From: an uncultured Alphaproteobacteria bacterium
GTDB taxonomy: Bacteria; Pseudomonadota; Alphaproteobacteria; Bin95
NCBI GenBank assembly: GCA_937891825.1
Contig: CALAHN010000088.1
Location: 114,009 to 178,008, forward strand
Direction of reading: 5' to 3'
Length of the DNA: 64,000 bases
This document shows, piece by piece, positions 43,834 to 52,888 of this stretch; the first letter of the stretch is position 1, and each line of letters starts with the position of its first letter. The notes below the pieces were generated by a model. The model was not told the origin of the DNA, did no database searches, and was given only the letters and a program-made list of their open reading frames with translations. The position numbers and the translations under genes were made by a program.

Positions 43834-44675
43834 AGGACGTCAAGGGCAGTCTCGCTGTCATCACGGGCGGCGCATCGGGCATCGGTTATGGCCTCGCGTC
43901 GGCATTCGGCAAGGCCGGCGCGCGCCCGATGCTGCTGGATATCGAGGCGAAGGCCCTCGATGCGGCCGTGGCGAAGCTCGTGGCCACCGGCATCGATGCG
44001 GCAGGCGCGGTCGTCGATGTGACCGACCGTCAGGCGATGCGGCAGGTCGCGGGCGAGATCGAAGCGGCCCACGGACCGATCCACATGCTCTGCAACAATG
44101 CCGGCGTCGGCACGGCCGACCCCTTGCAGATCGCCCGCGGCGACGATTGGGACTGGGTGCTCTCGGTCAACCTGATGGGCGTGATCAACGGACTGCTGGC
44201 GTTCCTTCCCGCGATGACGCGCCATGGCGAGCCGGGCCATATCGTCAACACAGCCTCCGTCGCAGGGCTGTTTCCCATGCGCGATATCGGCATCTACAAC
44301 ACGTCGAAGTTCGCGGTCATTGGGTTGACGGAAACCCTTCGCGATGATCTGGCGGGCACGACTATCGGCGTCTCGGCGCTTTGCCCCGGATATGTGAACA
44401 CCAACATCAATCAGAGCCGGCGGAACCGCCAAGCCGCATTCGGCGCATCGCGCCCGCCGCAAATCTCGGCGGACGCAATGCGGGCGATCGACCGCGCGCT
44501 CAAGACCCGTGGCCTCGCGCCTGAAGCTGTCGGCGAGATGGTTCTGGATGGGATGCGCCGGGACCTGTTCTATATCGTGACCGACCCGACCTTCTGGCTG
44601 CCTGTCCGGCGGCGGTTCGAGCGTATGGCGCACGATATCGCCGCCCTGCATGGCGGCCTGCCGGCTTCCGAATAG
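43830..44675 (+). CDS. short-chain dehydrogenase/reductase
   Basis: A 281-residue classical SDR, probably NAD(P)-dependent. The cofactor site is ITGGASGIG (11-19), NNAG is in LCNNAGVG, and the catalytic Tyr/Lys is in GIYNTSKFA. CPGYVNTNI follows the active site. The C-terminal ~70 residues are longer than in FabG. The ATG overlaps the CoA-transferase stop as ATGA. It may oxidise a hydroxyacyl-CoA made from the dehydrogenase product, which is inference. Confidence 0.9.
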   Translation: MKDVKGSLAVITGGASGIGYGLASAFGKAGARPMLLDIEAKALDAAVAKLVATGIDAAGAVVDVTDRQAMRQVAGEIEAAHGPIHMLCNNAGVGTADPLQIARGDDWDWVLSVNLMGVINGLLAFLPAMTRHGEPGHIVNTASVAGLFPMRDIGIYNTSKFAVIGLTETLRDDLAGTTIGVSALCPGYVNTNINQSRRNRQAAFGASRPPQISADAMRAIDRALKTRGLAPEAVGEMVLDGMRRDLFYIVTDPTFWLPVRRRFERMAHDIAALHGGLPASE

Positions 44676-44701
44676 CCTGCGACGCTGCTCAGCCGCGCAC
44701 G

Positions 44702-45091
44702 TCAGGCGTGCGGGGGATTCGCGTTCGCTTCCGCGTGTTTGGGATCGACGTAGAAGCTTTCGCCGCACCCGCAGGCGCCGACGGCATTGGGATTCTTGAA
44801 GGTGAAGCCTGAGGAAAACTGACTTTCCTCATAATCGACCACCGACCCGATCAGGAACATGGTCGCGGCCGGATCGATCAGCACCTTGACGCCGTCCTGG
44901 TCGATCACCTCCTCGAAGCGCTTCGGCTCCTCGGCATAATCCACCGAATAGGACAGGCCGGAGCAGCCGCGCGCGCTGACGCCGATGCGCAGGCCAAGCA
45001 CGGGTTTCTGGCTCCGGGAGATCAGATGCTTGACGCGGGCGACGGCGCGGTCGGTCAATGTCACCATCGGGGGTAATTGGCGAGCGTTCAT
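44702..45091 (-). CDS. sufA: A-type iron-sulfur carrier protein
   Basis: A 129-residue HesB/IscA-fold carrier that receives Fe-S clusters from SufBCD and hands them to apoproteins. The three ligand cysteines are Cys43 in ARGCSGLSY and Cys107 and Cys109 in GACGCGESF. VTLTDRAVARVKHL is the usual start of the fold. It is the last gene of the minus-strand suf operon, 14 bases after sufT. The C-terminal tail PKHAEANANPPHA is a short non-conserved extension. Confidence 0.93.
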   Translation of the reverse strand: MNARQLPPMVTLTDRAVARVKHLISRSQKPVLGLRIGVSARGCSGLSYSVDYAEEPKRFEEVIDQDGVKVLIDPAATMFLIGSVVDYEESQFSSGFTFKNPNAVGACGCGESFYVDPKHAEANANPPHA

Positions 45092-45105
45092 AGTCCAGCC
45101 TCCTA

Positions 45106-45525
45106 TCAGAACCAGTCGAGCGCGACCCGCGCTTCATCGGACATGCGCTCGGGCGTCCAGGGCGGGTCGAAGGTCAGCGTGACCTCGATCTCGCCGAAGC
45201 CCGGCACGGCGACCAGCGCGTCGGCGACCATGCCCGGCATTTCGCCTGCGACCGGACATCCGGGCGCGGTCAAGGTCATCTGAATGACGACAGCGCCGTC
45301 CTTCGGGTCGATATCAATCGTGTAGATCAGCCCCAACTCCCAGATATCGACTGGGATTTCAGGGTCGTAGACGGTCTTCATGGCGGCGATGGCGTCTTCG
45401 CGCGTCCCGATGGCCTGACCTTCGGGCAAGGGCGCGCCGCGCCGCGCGCGGAAGTCGCCTTCGCGGGCGTCCGGCCCGTCGTGATCCATAAACATGCGGA
45501 AGTGCTGGTGCATGGCGCCGGTCAT
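45106..45525 (-). CDS. sufT: SufT/MIP18-family (DUF59) Fe-S assembly protein
   Basis: A 139-residue protein with the MIP18 fold. VYDPEIPVDIWELGLIYTIDI and LTAPGCPVAGEMPGMVADAL are the family's two signature stretches, and the second holds the reactive Cys. It aids Fe-S maturation. The N-terminal ~45 residues are a polar extension. The ATG at 45525 overlaps the sufS stop as ATGA, so it belongs to the suf operon. Translation from the longer upstream frame would give an Arg-rich non-conserved piece and is rejected. Confidence 0.9.
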   Translation of the reverse strand: MTGAMHQHFRMFMDHDGPDAREGDFRARRGAPLPEGQAIGTREDAIAAMKTVYDPEIPVDIWELGLIYTIDIDPKDGAVVIQMTLTAPGCPVAGEMPGMVADALVAVPGFGEIEVTLTFDPPWTPERMSDEARVALDWF

Positions 45526-46769
45526 TTGAATATCTCGATGGTTTTGGCGACGGCCGCAACGAGCGCGTCCGCTTCCGCCTGGGTGTTGTACATGCCGAAA
45601 CTGGCGCGGGCCGTCGCATGGACGCCGAACCGCTCCATCACCGGCTGGGCGCAATGCTGACCCGCCCGAACAGCAACGCCCATCTGGTCGAGTATGGTCC
45701 CGACGTCGTGGGCGTGGGCGCCCTTGACGTTGAACGACAGGACCGAGGTCTTGCGCCCAGGCTGGCCGGTGAAGACCACCTCGGGCATGGCGCGCAATTG
45801 CGCCTCCGCATGGGCCGTAACCGCGGCTTCATGGGCGGATATGGCCTCAAGGCCGATGGACTGCACGTAGTCAATCGCGGCGCCCAGCCCGGCCGCCTCG
45901 ACAATCGCTGGGGTGCCAGCCTCGAAGCGATGCGGCGGCGCCTGATATGTGGACCCGGTCAGGGTGACCGTCTCGATCATCTCGCCGCCGCCCTGGAAGG
46001 GCGGCATGTCGGTCAGGATGTCCGGGCGGCCGTAGAGCGCGCCGATGCCGGTCGGGCCATAAAGCTTGTGGCCGGAGAAAGCATAGAAATCGACGCCGAG
46101 CGCCTGCACGTCGACGGGCATATGGGGCGCGGCCTGACAGCCGTCCGCCAGCATGACCCCGCCGTAGCGGTGGGCGAGCGCCGCCAGTTCCGCGATCGGC
46201 AGCACGGTTCCCATAGTGTTGGCTACATGGGCGGCGGCGACGATCTTGGTGCGCGGGCCGATCAGGCTGCGTGCTGCGTCCATATCCAGTTCGCCCGCGT
46301 CGGTCATCGGGATGAACTTGACCGTGGCGCCTTGCCGCTCCGCCAGCAACTGCCACGGTACGATGTTGGAGTGGTGCTCCAATTCCGTGGTCACGATCTC
46401 GTCGCCGGGCCCAAGCCGTTGGCCATAGGAATAAGCGACGAGGTTGATGCCTTCCGTCGCGCCGCGGGCAAAGACAATCGCGTTCTCGTCGGGCGCATTC
46501 AGGAAGCGCGCGGTCTTGACCCGGGCGGCTTCGAAGATGTCGGTCGAGCGTTGGGAGAGCGCATAGACCCCGCGGTGCACGTTCGCGTAATCGCGTTCCA
46601 TGATGTCGACCATGGCCTGGATCACCTGCCGGGGCTTCTGGGCGCTCGCGGCCGTATCCAGAAACACCAGATCGTGGCCGTTCACCTGCTGATGCAGCAC
46701 GGGGAAGTCGGCGCGGATCGCTTCGACATCGTAATTTGGCCGTTCAACGGCGCGCATCGCGGCGGTCAT
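45522..46769 (-). CDS. sufS: cysteine desulfurase, SufS type
   Basis: A 415-residue PLP enzyme that takes sulfur from cysteine for cluster assembly. The PLP lysine is in FYAFSGHKLYGPTG. The active-site Cys is in RAGQHCAQPVM, with the short loop of group II (SufS-type) enzymes. VFLDTAASAQKP near the N-terminus and RGATEGINLVA are family motifs. The ATG at 46769 overlaps the sufD stop as ATGA. The frame stays open further upstream, inside sufD, but that extension is non-coding. No sufE is visible here, so its sulfur acceptor may be encoded elsewhere. Confidence 0.95.
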   Translation of the reverse strand: MTAAMRAVERPNYDVEAIRADFPVLHQQVNGHDLVFLDTAASAQKPRQVIQAMVDIMERDYANVHRGVYALSQRSTDIFEAARVKTARFLNAPDENAIVFARGATEGINLVAYSYGQRLGPGDEIVTTELEHHSNIVPWQLLAERQGATVKFIPMTDAGELDMDAARSLIGPRTKIVAAAHVANTMGTVLPIAELAALAHRYGGVMLADGCQAAPHMPVDVQALGVDFYAFSGHKLYGPTGIGALYGRPDILTDMPPFQGGGEMIETVTLTGSTYQAPPHRFEAGTPAIVEAAGLGAAIDYVQSIGLEAISAHEAAVTAHAEAQLRAMPEVVFTGQPGRKTSVLSFNVKGAHAHDVGTILDQMGVAVRAGQHCAQPVMERFGVHATARASFGMYNTQAEADALVAAVAKTIEIFK

Positions 46770-48055
46770 GATGCAATCTCCAGTCCGAGCGCGCCGTCGA
46801 TGGCGTCCAGAATGACGGTTCGGACGGTCTCGTCGGACAAGCCGGCCGCAGCTTCGGCAAGGAAGCCCCGCACGACAAGCTGGCGCGCTTGCACGGCTGG
46901 GATGCCCCGGGCGCGCAGGTAGAACAATTGGTCGTCGTCGATATCGCCGGCGGTCGCGCCGTGGCTGCATTTCACGTCATCGGCGTAGATCTCGAGGATC
47001 GGCTTGGCGTCGATTTCCGCCTGATCGGAGAGCAGCAGCGCTCTATTGAGCTGATGGCCGTCGGTGCGCTGGGCCAGTCGGTCGACGACGATCTGGCCTT
47101 GAAACACGCCCCGCGCCTGCCCGTCGATGGCGCCCGCGAAGACCTGACGGGAGCGCGTATCCTCGGCCAGATGGTCGATGCGGCTGGTATGATCGGCATG
47201 TTGACGACCATCAATGGCATAGGCGCCATTCAAGCGCACCTCCGACTTGGTCCCCGACAAACTGACCGCTGCTTCGTTCCGGCAGAGGCCCGCGCCCAGG
47301 GTCAACACGAAATTGTCGTAGAGCGCATTCCGGCCGACATCGACCCGGGTCATCGCCAGATGACGCGCGTCTTTTGCCTCGGTCTGGATTTTTGCGTGAA
47401 CGAGCACGGCGCCGTCGCCGAGCCGGATATCGGCGCCGTGATTGGCGAGATATGCGCCGTCCTCAAGGCCGATATGGCGCTCGAGAATGAGCGCGCGAGC
47501 ATTCGGCGCAAGGTCGATGGCGAGCCTGGGATGCCACATCCGCGGGCGTGCGCCGGGCGCCGCCAGGAACACGATCTCCAGCGGCCGCGCGAGCGCGCTG
47601 CCTGCCTCGACCCGGATGGCAAGGCCATCGGTGAAGGCGGCGGCGTTCAGGGCGTACATCGCCTGGTTCGGCGGGTTGGCCGTCACCGTATCCGCGAGCC
47701 ATTGCGCTGTCGCGACGCGCGCCCAGGGCTGCACGGCGGCGTCGAGGCCGTCGAGATCGGAGAGATCGGCATTGAGCCGGCCGTTCACGAAGACCGCCTG
47801 CGCCGCGCCCGCGATCAACGGCTTCGGGATCGCGGCGCCTTCGGCGAGTGCGTCAACCTGTTCATATTTCGCGCGAGCAAGCGGGCGTAGGCTCGTGTAT
47901 TTCCAAGCTTCATCTCGATTGGTCGGAAGGCCGACTTCGCGGAAGCGCGCGGCGCCGGCGCCCCTGAACGCCGTAAGCCAGCCGGGTTCGCCCGATGGCA
48001 GGGCAAACCCGCCTTCAAATGCGGCGACGCCGATGGGATCGGTGGCGCGCGCCAT
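46766..48055 (-). CDS. sufD: Fe-S cluster assembly scaffold SufD
   Basis: A 429-residue SufD. It forms the SufBC2D scaffold complex with SufB. The N-terminal WKYTSLRPLARAKY is typical, and the C-terminal core has KPILEIYADDVKCSHGATAGDIDDDQLFYLRARGI, the region equivalent to SufB's core and containing the conserved Cys and His. The start overlaps the sufC stop by one base (TGATG) and the end overlaps sufS as ATGA, so translation is coupled along the operon. Confidence 0.94.
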   Translation of the reverse strand: MARATDPIGVAAFEGGFALPSGEPGWLTAFRGAGAARFREVGLPTNRDEAWKYTSLRPLARAKYEQVDALAEGAAIPKPLIAGAAQAVFVNGRLNADLSDLDGLDAAVQPWARVATAQWLADTVTANPPNQAMYALNAAAFTDGLAIRVEAGSALARPLEIVFLAAPGARPRMWHPRLAIDLAPNARALILERHIGLEDGAYLANHGADIRLGDGAVLVHAKIQTEAKDARHLAMTRVDVGRNALYDNFVLTLGAGLCRNEAAVSLSGTKSEVRLNGAYAIDGRQHADHTSRIDHLAEDTRSRQVFAGAIDGQARGVFQGQIVVDRLAQRTDGHQLNRALLLSDQAEIDAKPILEIYADDVKCSHGATAGDIDDDQLFYLRARGIPAVQARQLVVRGFLAEAAAGLSDETVRTVILDAIDGALGLEIAS

Positions 48056-48807
48056 CAGGCGGCCAATCCCGCCAGAATGTCGCCGTAGCCCTTCTCCTCG
48101 AGCTCAAGCGCCAATTCCGGGCCGCCGGTCCGAATGATCCGGCCCCTGGCGAGCACGTGCACCTTGTCGGGGCGGATATAGTCGAGCAGGCGCTGATAAT
48201 GGGTGATGACCAGCATGCCGCGATCCGGCGCGCGCAGGCGGTTGACGCCGTCGGCCACCACCTTCAGGGCGTCGATGTCGAGCCCGCTGTCGGTTTCGTC
48301 CAAGATGCAGAATTTCGGCCGCAGCAGCGCCATCTGCAGCACTTCATTGCGCTTCTTCTCCCCGCCGGAGAAGCCGGTGTTGACCGGCCGCTTTAGCATC
48401 GCCTCATCCATGCTGAGGTCCTTGAGCGTGGCGCGGACCAGCTTCAGGAATTCCAGCGCCGTAAGCTCCGGCTCGCCGCGGGCTTTGCGTACGGCATTGA
48501 GCGCGGTCTTGATGAAGGTCATGCCGGCGACGCCTGGGATTTCGACCGGGTACTGGAACGCGAGAAACAGGCCGAGCGCCGCTCGCTCTTCCGGCTCCAG
48601 CCCCAACAGATCCGCGTCGCCGAGCGTGGCCGACCCCGATTGGGCTTCATAGCCGTCCCGCCCGGCCAGCGTGTAGGCAAGCGTGCTCTTGCCCGCGCCG
48701 TTCGGTCCCATGACCGCGTGGACTTCGCCCGCAGGCACAGTCAGCGAAAGGCCCGTCAGGATCGGCTTGCCATCCAGAGAGACATGGAGATCTTTGATAT
48801 TCAGCAT
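48055..48807 (-). CDS. sufC: Fe-S assembly ATPase SufC
   Basis: A 250-residue ABC-type ATPase of the SufBC2D complex. Walker A is GPNGAGKST (34-42), the signature is FSGGEKKRNEVLQ, and Walker B is CILDETDSGLDIDAL. It is soluble and has no membrane partner. The start lies 11 bases after sufB, and the stop overlaps sufD. The length and motifs are those of a standard SufC. Confidence 0.96.
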   Translation of the reverse strand: MLNIKDLHVSLDGKPILTGLSLTVPAGEVHAVMGPNGAGKSTLAYTLAGRDGYEAQSGSATLGDADLLGLEPEERAALGLFLAFQYPVEIPGVAGMTFIKTALNAVRKARGEPELTALEFLKLVRATLKDLSMDEAMLKRPVNTGFSGGEKKRNEVLQMALLRPKFCILDETDSGLDIDALKVVADGVNRLRAPDRGMLVITHYQRLLDYIRPDKVHVLARGRIIRTGGPELALELEEKGYGDILAGLAA

Positions 48808-48818
48808 CGCATTCGTTC

Positions 48819-50279
48819 CTAACCCACGCTGCCTTCAAGGCTTATGCCGACAAGCTTCTGCGCTTCGACGGCAAACTCCATGGGCAATTGCTGTAAGACT
48901 TCCCGGCAGAAGCCGTTGACGACAAGCGCCACGGCGGCTTCCTCGCCGATGCCGCGCTGGCGGCAATAGAACAACTGATCTTCGCTGATCTTCGAGGTCG
49001 TAGCTTCATGCTCGACCCGCGCCGACCGGTTCTGGCTCTCGATATACGGGAATGTGTGGGCGCCGCAACGGTTGCCAATCAGCAGCGAGTCGCACTGGGT
49101 GAAGTTCCGCGCCTTCGCCGCCGTCGGCAGCATCTTGACGAGGCCGCGATAGGTGTTCTGCGCCCTTCCCGCCGAAATGCCCTTGGAGATGATACGCGAG
49201 CGCGTGCGCTTGCCCATATGGATCATCTTCGTCCCGGTATCGGCCTGCTGCATATGATTGGTGATCGCGACCGAGTAGAACTCGCCCTGGCTGTCGTCGC
49301 CTTTCAGGATGCAGCTCGGATATTTCCAGGTAATTGCCGAGCCGGTTTCGACCTGAGTCCAGCTTACCTTCGAGCGGTCGCCTTCGCAGAGCGCGCGCTT
49401 GGTCACGAAATTGTAGATGCCGCCCTTGCCGTTCTCGTCGCCTGGATACCAGTTCTGCACGGTCGAATATTTGATCTCCGCGTCCTTGTGGGCGATCAAC
49501 TCGACCACGGCGGCGTGCAATTGGTTCTCGTCGCGCATCGGCGCCGTGCAGCCTTCGAGATAGCTGACATAGGAGCCTTCGTCGGCGATGATCAGGGTCC
49601 GCTCGAACTGGCCGGTATTCAAGGCGTTGATGCGGAAATAGGTCGACAGCTCCATCGGGCAGCGAACGCCCTTCGGGATGTAGACAAACGACCCGTCCGT
49701 GTAGACCGCGCAGTTCAACGCCGCGAAGTAGTTGTCGTCGGTCGGCACCACCGAGCCCATGTATTTCCGGACGAGATCGGGATAGTCCCGCGCCGCCTCG
49801 GAAATTGGGCAGAAGATCACGCCAGCTTCCGCCAGCTTCGCCTTGAACGTCGTCGCGACTGAAACGCTGTCGAACACGGCGTCGACCGCGACATTCCGGA
49901 CGCCCGCCAGCATTTCCTGTTCTTTCAGGGGAATGCCGAGCTTTTCGTAAGTGCGGAGCAATTCGGGGTCGACCTCGTCGAGGCTGGCCGGACCGTCGCC
50001 TTTCTTCGGCGCGGAATAGTAGTAGGCATCCTGATAGTCGATCGGCGGATAACCGAGTTTCGCCCAATCGGGCTCGCGCATTTCAAGCCAGCGGCGGTAG
50101 GCCGCCAACCGCCAGTCGAGCAGCCATTCAGGCTCCTCCTTCTTGGCGGAAATGAAGCGGATGACATCTTCGGAAAGGCCCTTCGGGGCCGTATCGGATT
50201 CGATGTCCGTCACGAAGCCATACTTGTAGCGCTCAGCGAGGCGCTCGACGTCGGCGACGGTTTCAGCGGTGGCGTTCAT
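48819..50279 (-). CDS. sufB: Fe-S cluster assembly scaffold SufB
   Basis: A 486-residue SufB, the main scaffold on which the cluster is built. [27 protein letters not shown] is the usual N-terminus. The core has [26 protein letters not shown], with the Cys used as cluster ligand, then [18 protein letters not shown] and [24 protein letters not shown]. It overlaps the upstream Rrf2 gene by four bases (ATGA). It is the first structural gene of the operon. Confidence 0.96.
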   Translation of the reverse strand: MNATAETVADVERLAERYKYGFVTDIESDTAPKGLSEDVIRFISAKKEEPEWLLDWRLAAYRRWLEMREPDWAKLGYPPIDYQDAYYYSAPKKGDGPASLDEVDPELLRTYEKLGIPLKEQEMLAGVRNVAVDAVFDSVSVATTFKAKLAEAGVIFCPISEAARDYPDLVRKYMGSVVPTDDNYFAALNCAVYTDGSFVYIPKGVRCPMELSTYFRINALNTGQFERTLIIADEGSYVSYLEGCTAPMRDENQLHAAVVELIAHKDAEIKYSTVQNWYPGDENGKGGIYNFVTKRALCEGDRSKVSWTQVETGSAITWKYPSCILKGDDSQGEFYSVAITNHMQQADTGTKMIHMGKRTRSRIISKGISAGRAQNTYRGLVKMLPTAAKARNFTQCDSLLIGNRCGAHTFPYIESQNRSARVEHEATTSKISEDQLFYCRQRGIGEEAAVALVVNGFCREVLQQLPMEFAVEAQKLVGISLEGSVG

Positions 50280-50725
50280 GGTCGCTGCTCCGTGGCTGTG
50301 GGTTGGACTTTGAAATTGAAGAGCGGGGCCAGCATGTCCGCGAGGCTGACATTCGAGAGAGCGGTTTCAATCGCGTCGTTGACCGCATCCCAACTGCCGC
50401 GCAGCAGGCAGACGCTCTCCACCGTGCACGGGTCGTCCGCGCCTTCGACGCAGGCGGTGATCGCCACCGGACCGTCGAGCGCGGTCACGATCTCGGCGAC
50501 GGAAATCTCGGCCGGCGTCCGTGACAACACGTAGCCGCCCTGGGCGCCGCGGGCGCCGGAAACCAGTCCGCCCGCGCCAAGCGCCTTCAAGACCTGGCCG
50601 ACAGTCGCCGGCGGCAGGCCGGTCGCCTCAGCGATTTCTGCCGCTGACTGGCGCGTATCGGGGCGGGAGGCCAGGCGGCCCATCACCACGACCGCGTAAT
50701 CCGTCATCTTGCTTAATCGCAGCAT
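50276..50725 (-). CDS. Rrf2-family Fe-S-responsive regulator of the suf operon
   Basis: A 149-residue winged-helix regulator of the Rrf2 family. The DNA-binding part is [16 protein letters not shown] and [23 protein letters not shown]. Three cysteines, Cys92, Cys100 and Cys106, in a CVEGADDPC...C pattern, match the cluster-binding set of IscR/SufR-like members. It heads the suf operon and overlaps sufB by four bases, so it very probably senses cluster supply and controls its own operon. A candidate operator lies just upstream. Whether it counts as IscR or a separate group cannot be told by eye. Confidence 0.9.
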   Translation of the reverse strand: MLRLSKMTDYAVVVMGRLASRPDTRQSAAEIAEATGLPPATVGQVLKALGAGGLVSGARGAQGGYVLSRTPAEISVAEIVTALDGPVAITACVEGADDPCTVESVCLLRGSWDAVNDAIETALSNVSLADMLAPLFNFKVQPTATEQRP

Positions 50726-50731
50726 GGGGCG

Positions 50732-50753
50732 GTAATCCGTATCAAAACATTAC
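50732..50753 (-). promoter_or_regulatory. candidate operator of the suf operon
   Basis: GTAAT and ATTAC form an inverted repeat with a 12-base AT-rich spacer, starting seven bases before the Rrf2 gene. Further upstream (50754-50790) the sequence is unusually AT-rich for this genome. The position fits autoregulation by the Rrf2 protein. The repeat is short and does not match a consensus I can quote exactly. Confidence 0.35.
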
Positions 50754-50880
50754 GAATTCTTATTTGGACCGAATTACTCCGAAAGGCAAGGCCCCGGCGC
50801 GTCGGCAGGCTGTCATCAGGCCGTCATGAAGGGTTGGCAGAAGCAGCCCATTAGCGACGCAAATCCAGCAGGAGAGCCAG

Positions 50881-52764
50881 ATGTCCGATCGTGTATCTTT
50901 CGACGAATTCGATGAAATGAACTACCCGCGCCCCGACCGGACCGACTTCGACGTCCTGGTCGAGAAAGCGCTGTCCCGGCGCGCCTTCATGCGCGGCGCC
51001 GGCGCCGCCGCGGTCGTGCTGGGCGCGGCCACGGCCCTGCCGCGGAGCGTCCGCGCCGCAAGCAGCGTCAGCCGCCTCGCGTTCAAGCCAGTCGCCGCCA
51101 ACACCCTTGACACGGTCACGGTGCCGGAAGGCTTCAGCTGGCGTCCCCTCGTCCGCTGGGGCGACCCGCTCTGGTCCTATGGGAAAGACTTCGATCCCGC
51201 GACCCGTGGCGACGCAGCTTCCCAGGCAATGGCGTTCGGCGACAACAATGACGGCATGGAAATCTTCCATCACAACGGCCGCACCATCATGGCGGTCAAC
51301 AATGAGTATGTGAACCGCGACATCATTTATGGCGCCAACGCTTCGAAGAAGCCGGAAACCGCCGACGATGTCGCCAAAGGCAAGGCCGGACACGGCGTCT
51401 CCATCTTCGAGCTGACGAACGCCGGCGACGGTTGGTCGGTCGTGAAGGACTCGCCGTTCAACCGCCGCATCACCGCCGATACGCCGATGGCGATCACCGG
51501 TCCGGCGCGCGGCCATGACCTCATGAAGACTACCGCCGATCCAAAGGGCGAAAGCTCTCTCGGCACTTGGAACAATTGCGGCGCGGGCCGTACCCCCTGG
51601 GGCACCTTCCTGGCCTGCGAAGAGAACTTCAACGGCTATTTCTCCTCCAGCAATCCCGATCTCGTGCAGACGGCCGCGCAGCAGCGCTACGGCGTCGGCA
51701 TCAAGGATTGGGGCTATGCCTGGGCGACCGCCGACGAGCGCTTCGATATCTCGAAGCATCCGAACGAGCCGAACCGCGCTGGGTATGTCGTCGAAATCGA
51801 CCCGGCCAATCCCCAGTCGATGCCGAAGAAGCGCACCGCCCTCGGCCGCTTCAAGCATGAGAACGCCGAAATCGCGATCGCGGCGAACGGCCAGGTCGTC
51901 GTCTATCTCGGCGACGACGAGCGCGGGGAATTCATCTACAAGTTCGTCAGCGCCGGGCGCTATGCCGCCGGCGGCGACAATGGGGATCTACTGGACGACG
52001 GCCAGCTTTATGTCGCGAAATTCAGCGACGGCGGCCGCGGCCAGTGGGTCGCCCTGACCCCCGCGGCGACAGGCATGGCATCCAAGGCCGAAATCGCGAT
52101 CAATACCCGTCAGGCGGCCTCCGCCGTCGGCGCGACGACCATGGACCGGCCGGAATGGGTTGCCGTCAACCCCCATAAGGCCGAGGCCTATTGCTGCCTC
52201 ACCAACAACAAAAATCGCGGCCAGAAGCCGAATGCCGGCGGCGACGCGACGCCGGTTGGCGGCCCGAACCCGCGTGAAGGCAACCCGTACGGCCAGATCG
52301 TCCGCTGGGTTCCCGACGGCGCCGACCATGGGGCCGACGGTTTTGCCTGGGACCTGTTTGCAATCGCGGGCAATCCCACCCAGCACACCGACGCGTTTGC
52401 CGGGTCCAGCAACATTACGGCCGACAACATGTTCAACAGCCCGGACGGCCTCAAGTTCGATACGCGCGGCCTGCTCTGGATTCAGACCGACGGCAACTAC
52501 TCCGACAAGGACGCCTTCGCCGGCCAAGGCAACAATCAGATGTTGGTCGCCGATCCTGAAACCGGCGAGATCAAGCGTTTCTTCGTCGGGCCGAAGCAGT
52601 GCGAGGTCACTGGCCTGACCTGGAGCGCGGACCGCCGGACGATTTTCGTCGGCATCCAGCATCCTGGTGAAAAGGGCGATAGCCACTTCCCGGAAGGCGG
52701 CGATAGCGTCCCCCGTTCGGCGATCATCGCGGTCTGGCGGAATGACGGCGCGACTATGGTCTGA
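50881..52764 (+). CDS. phoX: PhoX-family alkaline phosphatase, Tat-exported
   Basis: A 627-residue PhoX/DUF839 protein. A twin-arginine signal is present: ALSRRAFMRGAGAAAVVLGAA at about 31-51, with a likely cut after VRAA. The rest is a six-bladed propeller-type enzyme that uses Ca and Fe. Family motifs are DNNDGMEIF, FLACEENFNGYF, KHENAEI, GDDERGEFIYKFV, DRPEWVAVNP, and FNSPDGLKFD near the C-terminus. It releases phosphate from phosphoesters outside the cytoplasm. I do not see a convincing Pho box in the 155-base upstream gap, which also holds the suf control region. Confidence 0.93.
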   Translation: MSDRVSFDEFDEMNYPRPDRTDFDVLVEKALSRRAFMRGAGAAAVVLGAATALPRSVRAASSVSRLAFKPVAANTLDTVTVPEGFSWRPLVRWGDPLWSYGKDFDPATRGDAASQAMAFGDNNDGMEIFHHNGRTIMAVNNEYVNRDIIYGANASKKPETADDVAKGKAGHGVSIFELTNAGDGWSVVKDSPFNRRITADTPMAITGPARGHDLMKTTADPKGESSLGTWNNCGAGRTPWGTFLACEENFNGYFSSSNPDLVQTAAQQRYGVGIKDWGYAWATADERFDISKHPNEPNRAGYVVEIDPANPQSMPKKRTALGRFKHENAEIAIAANGQVVVYLGDDERGEFIYKFVSAGRYAAGGDNGDLLDDGQLYVAKFSDGGRGQWVALTPAATGMASKAEIAINTRQAASAVGATTMDRPEWVAVNPHKAEAYCCLTNNKNRGQKPNAGGDATPVGGPNPREGNPYGQIVRWVPDGADHGADGFAWDLFAIAGNPTQHTDAFAGSSNITADNMFNSPDGLKFDTRGLLWIQTDGNYSDKDAFAGQGNNQMLVADPETGEIKRFFVGPKQCEVTGLTWSADRRTIFVGIQHPGEKGDSHFPEGGDSVPRSAIIAVWRNDGATMV

Positions 52765-52801
52765 CCCTAAAGGGCTTTCGCCCGAAGCTTTGCGACCGCT
52801 T

Positions 52802-52829
52802 GAGGCGGCGCCTGCAACGGCGTCGCCTC
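52802..52829 (+). terminator. hairpin between phoX and tarD
   Basis: GAGGCGGCGCC pairs with GGCGTCGCCTC across a six-base loop (one G-U pair) and is followed by TTGCATTTC. It lies 38 bases after the phoX stop and about 60 before the tarD ATG, so it may be a phoX terminator or an attenuator for tarD. Confidence 0.5.
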
Positions 52830-52888
52830 TTGCATTTCAAGCCAATGGGTTGGATGAAACAGCGTCCCTTGAAGCGGAAGCCCCCACC

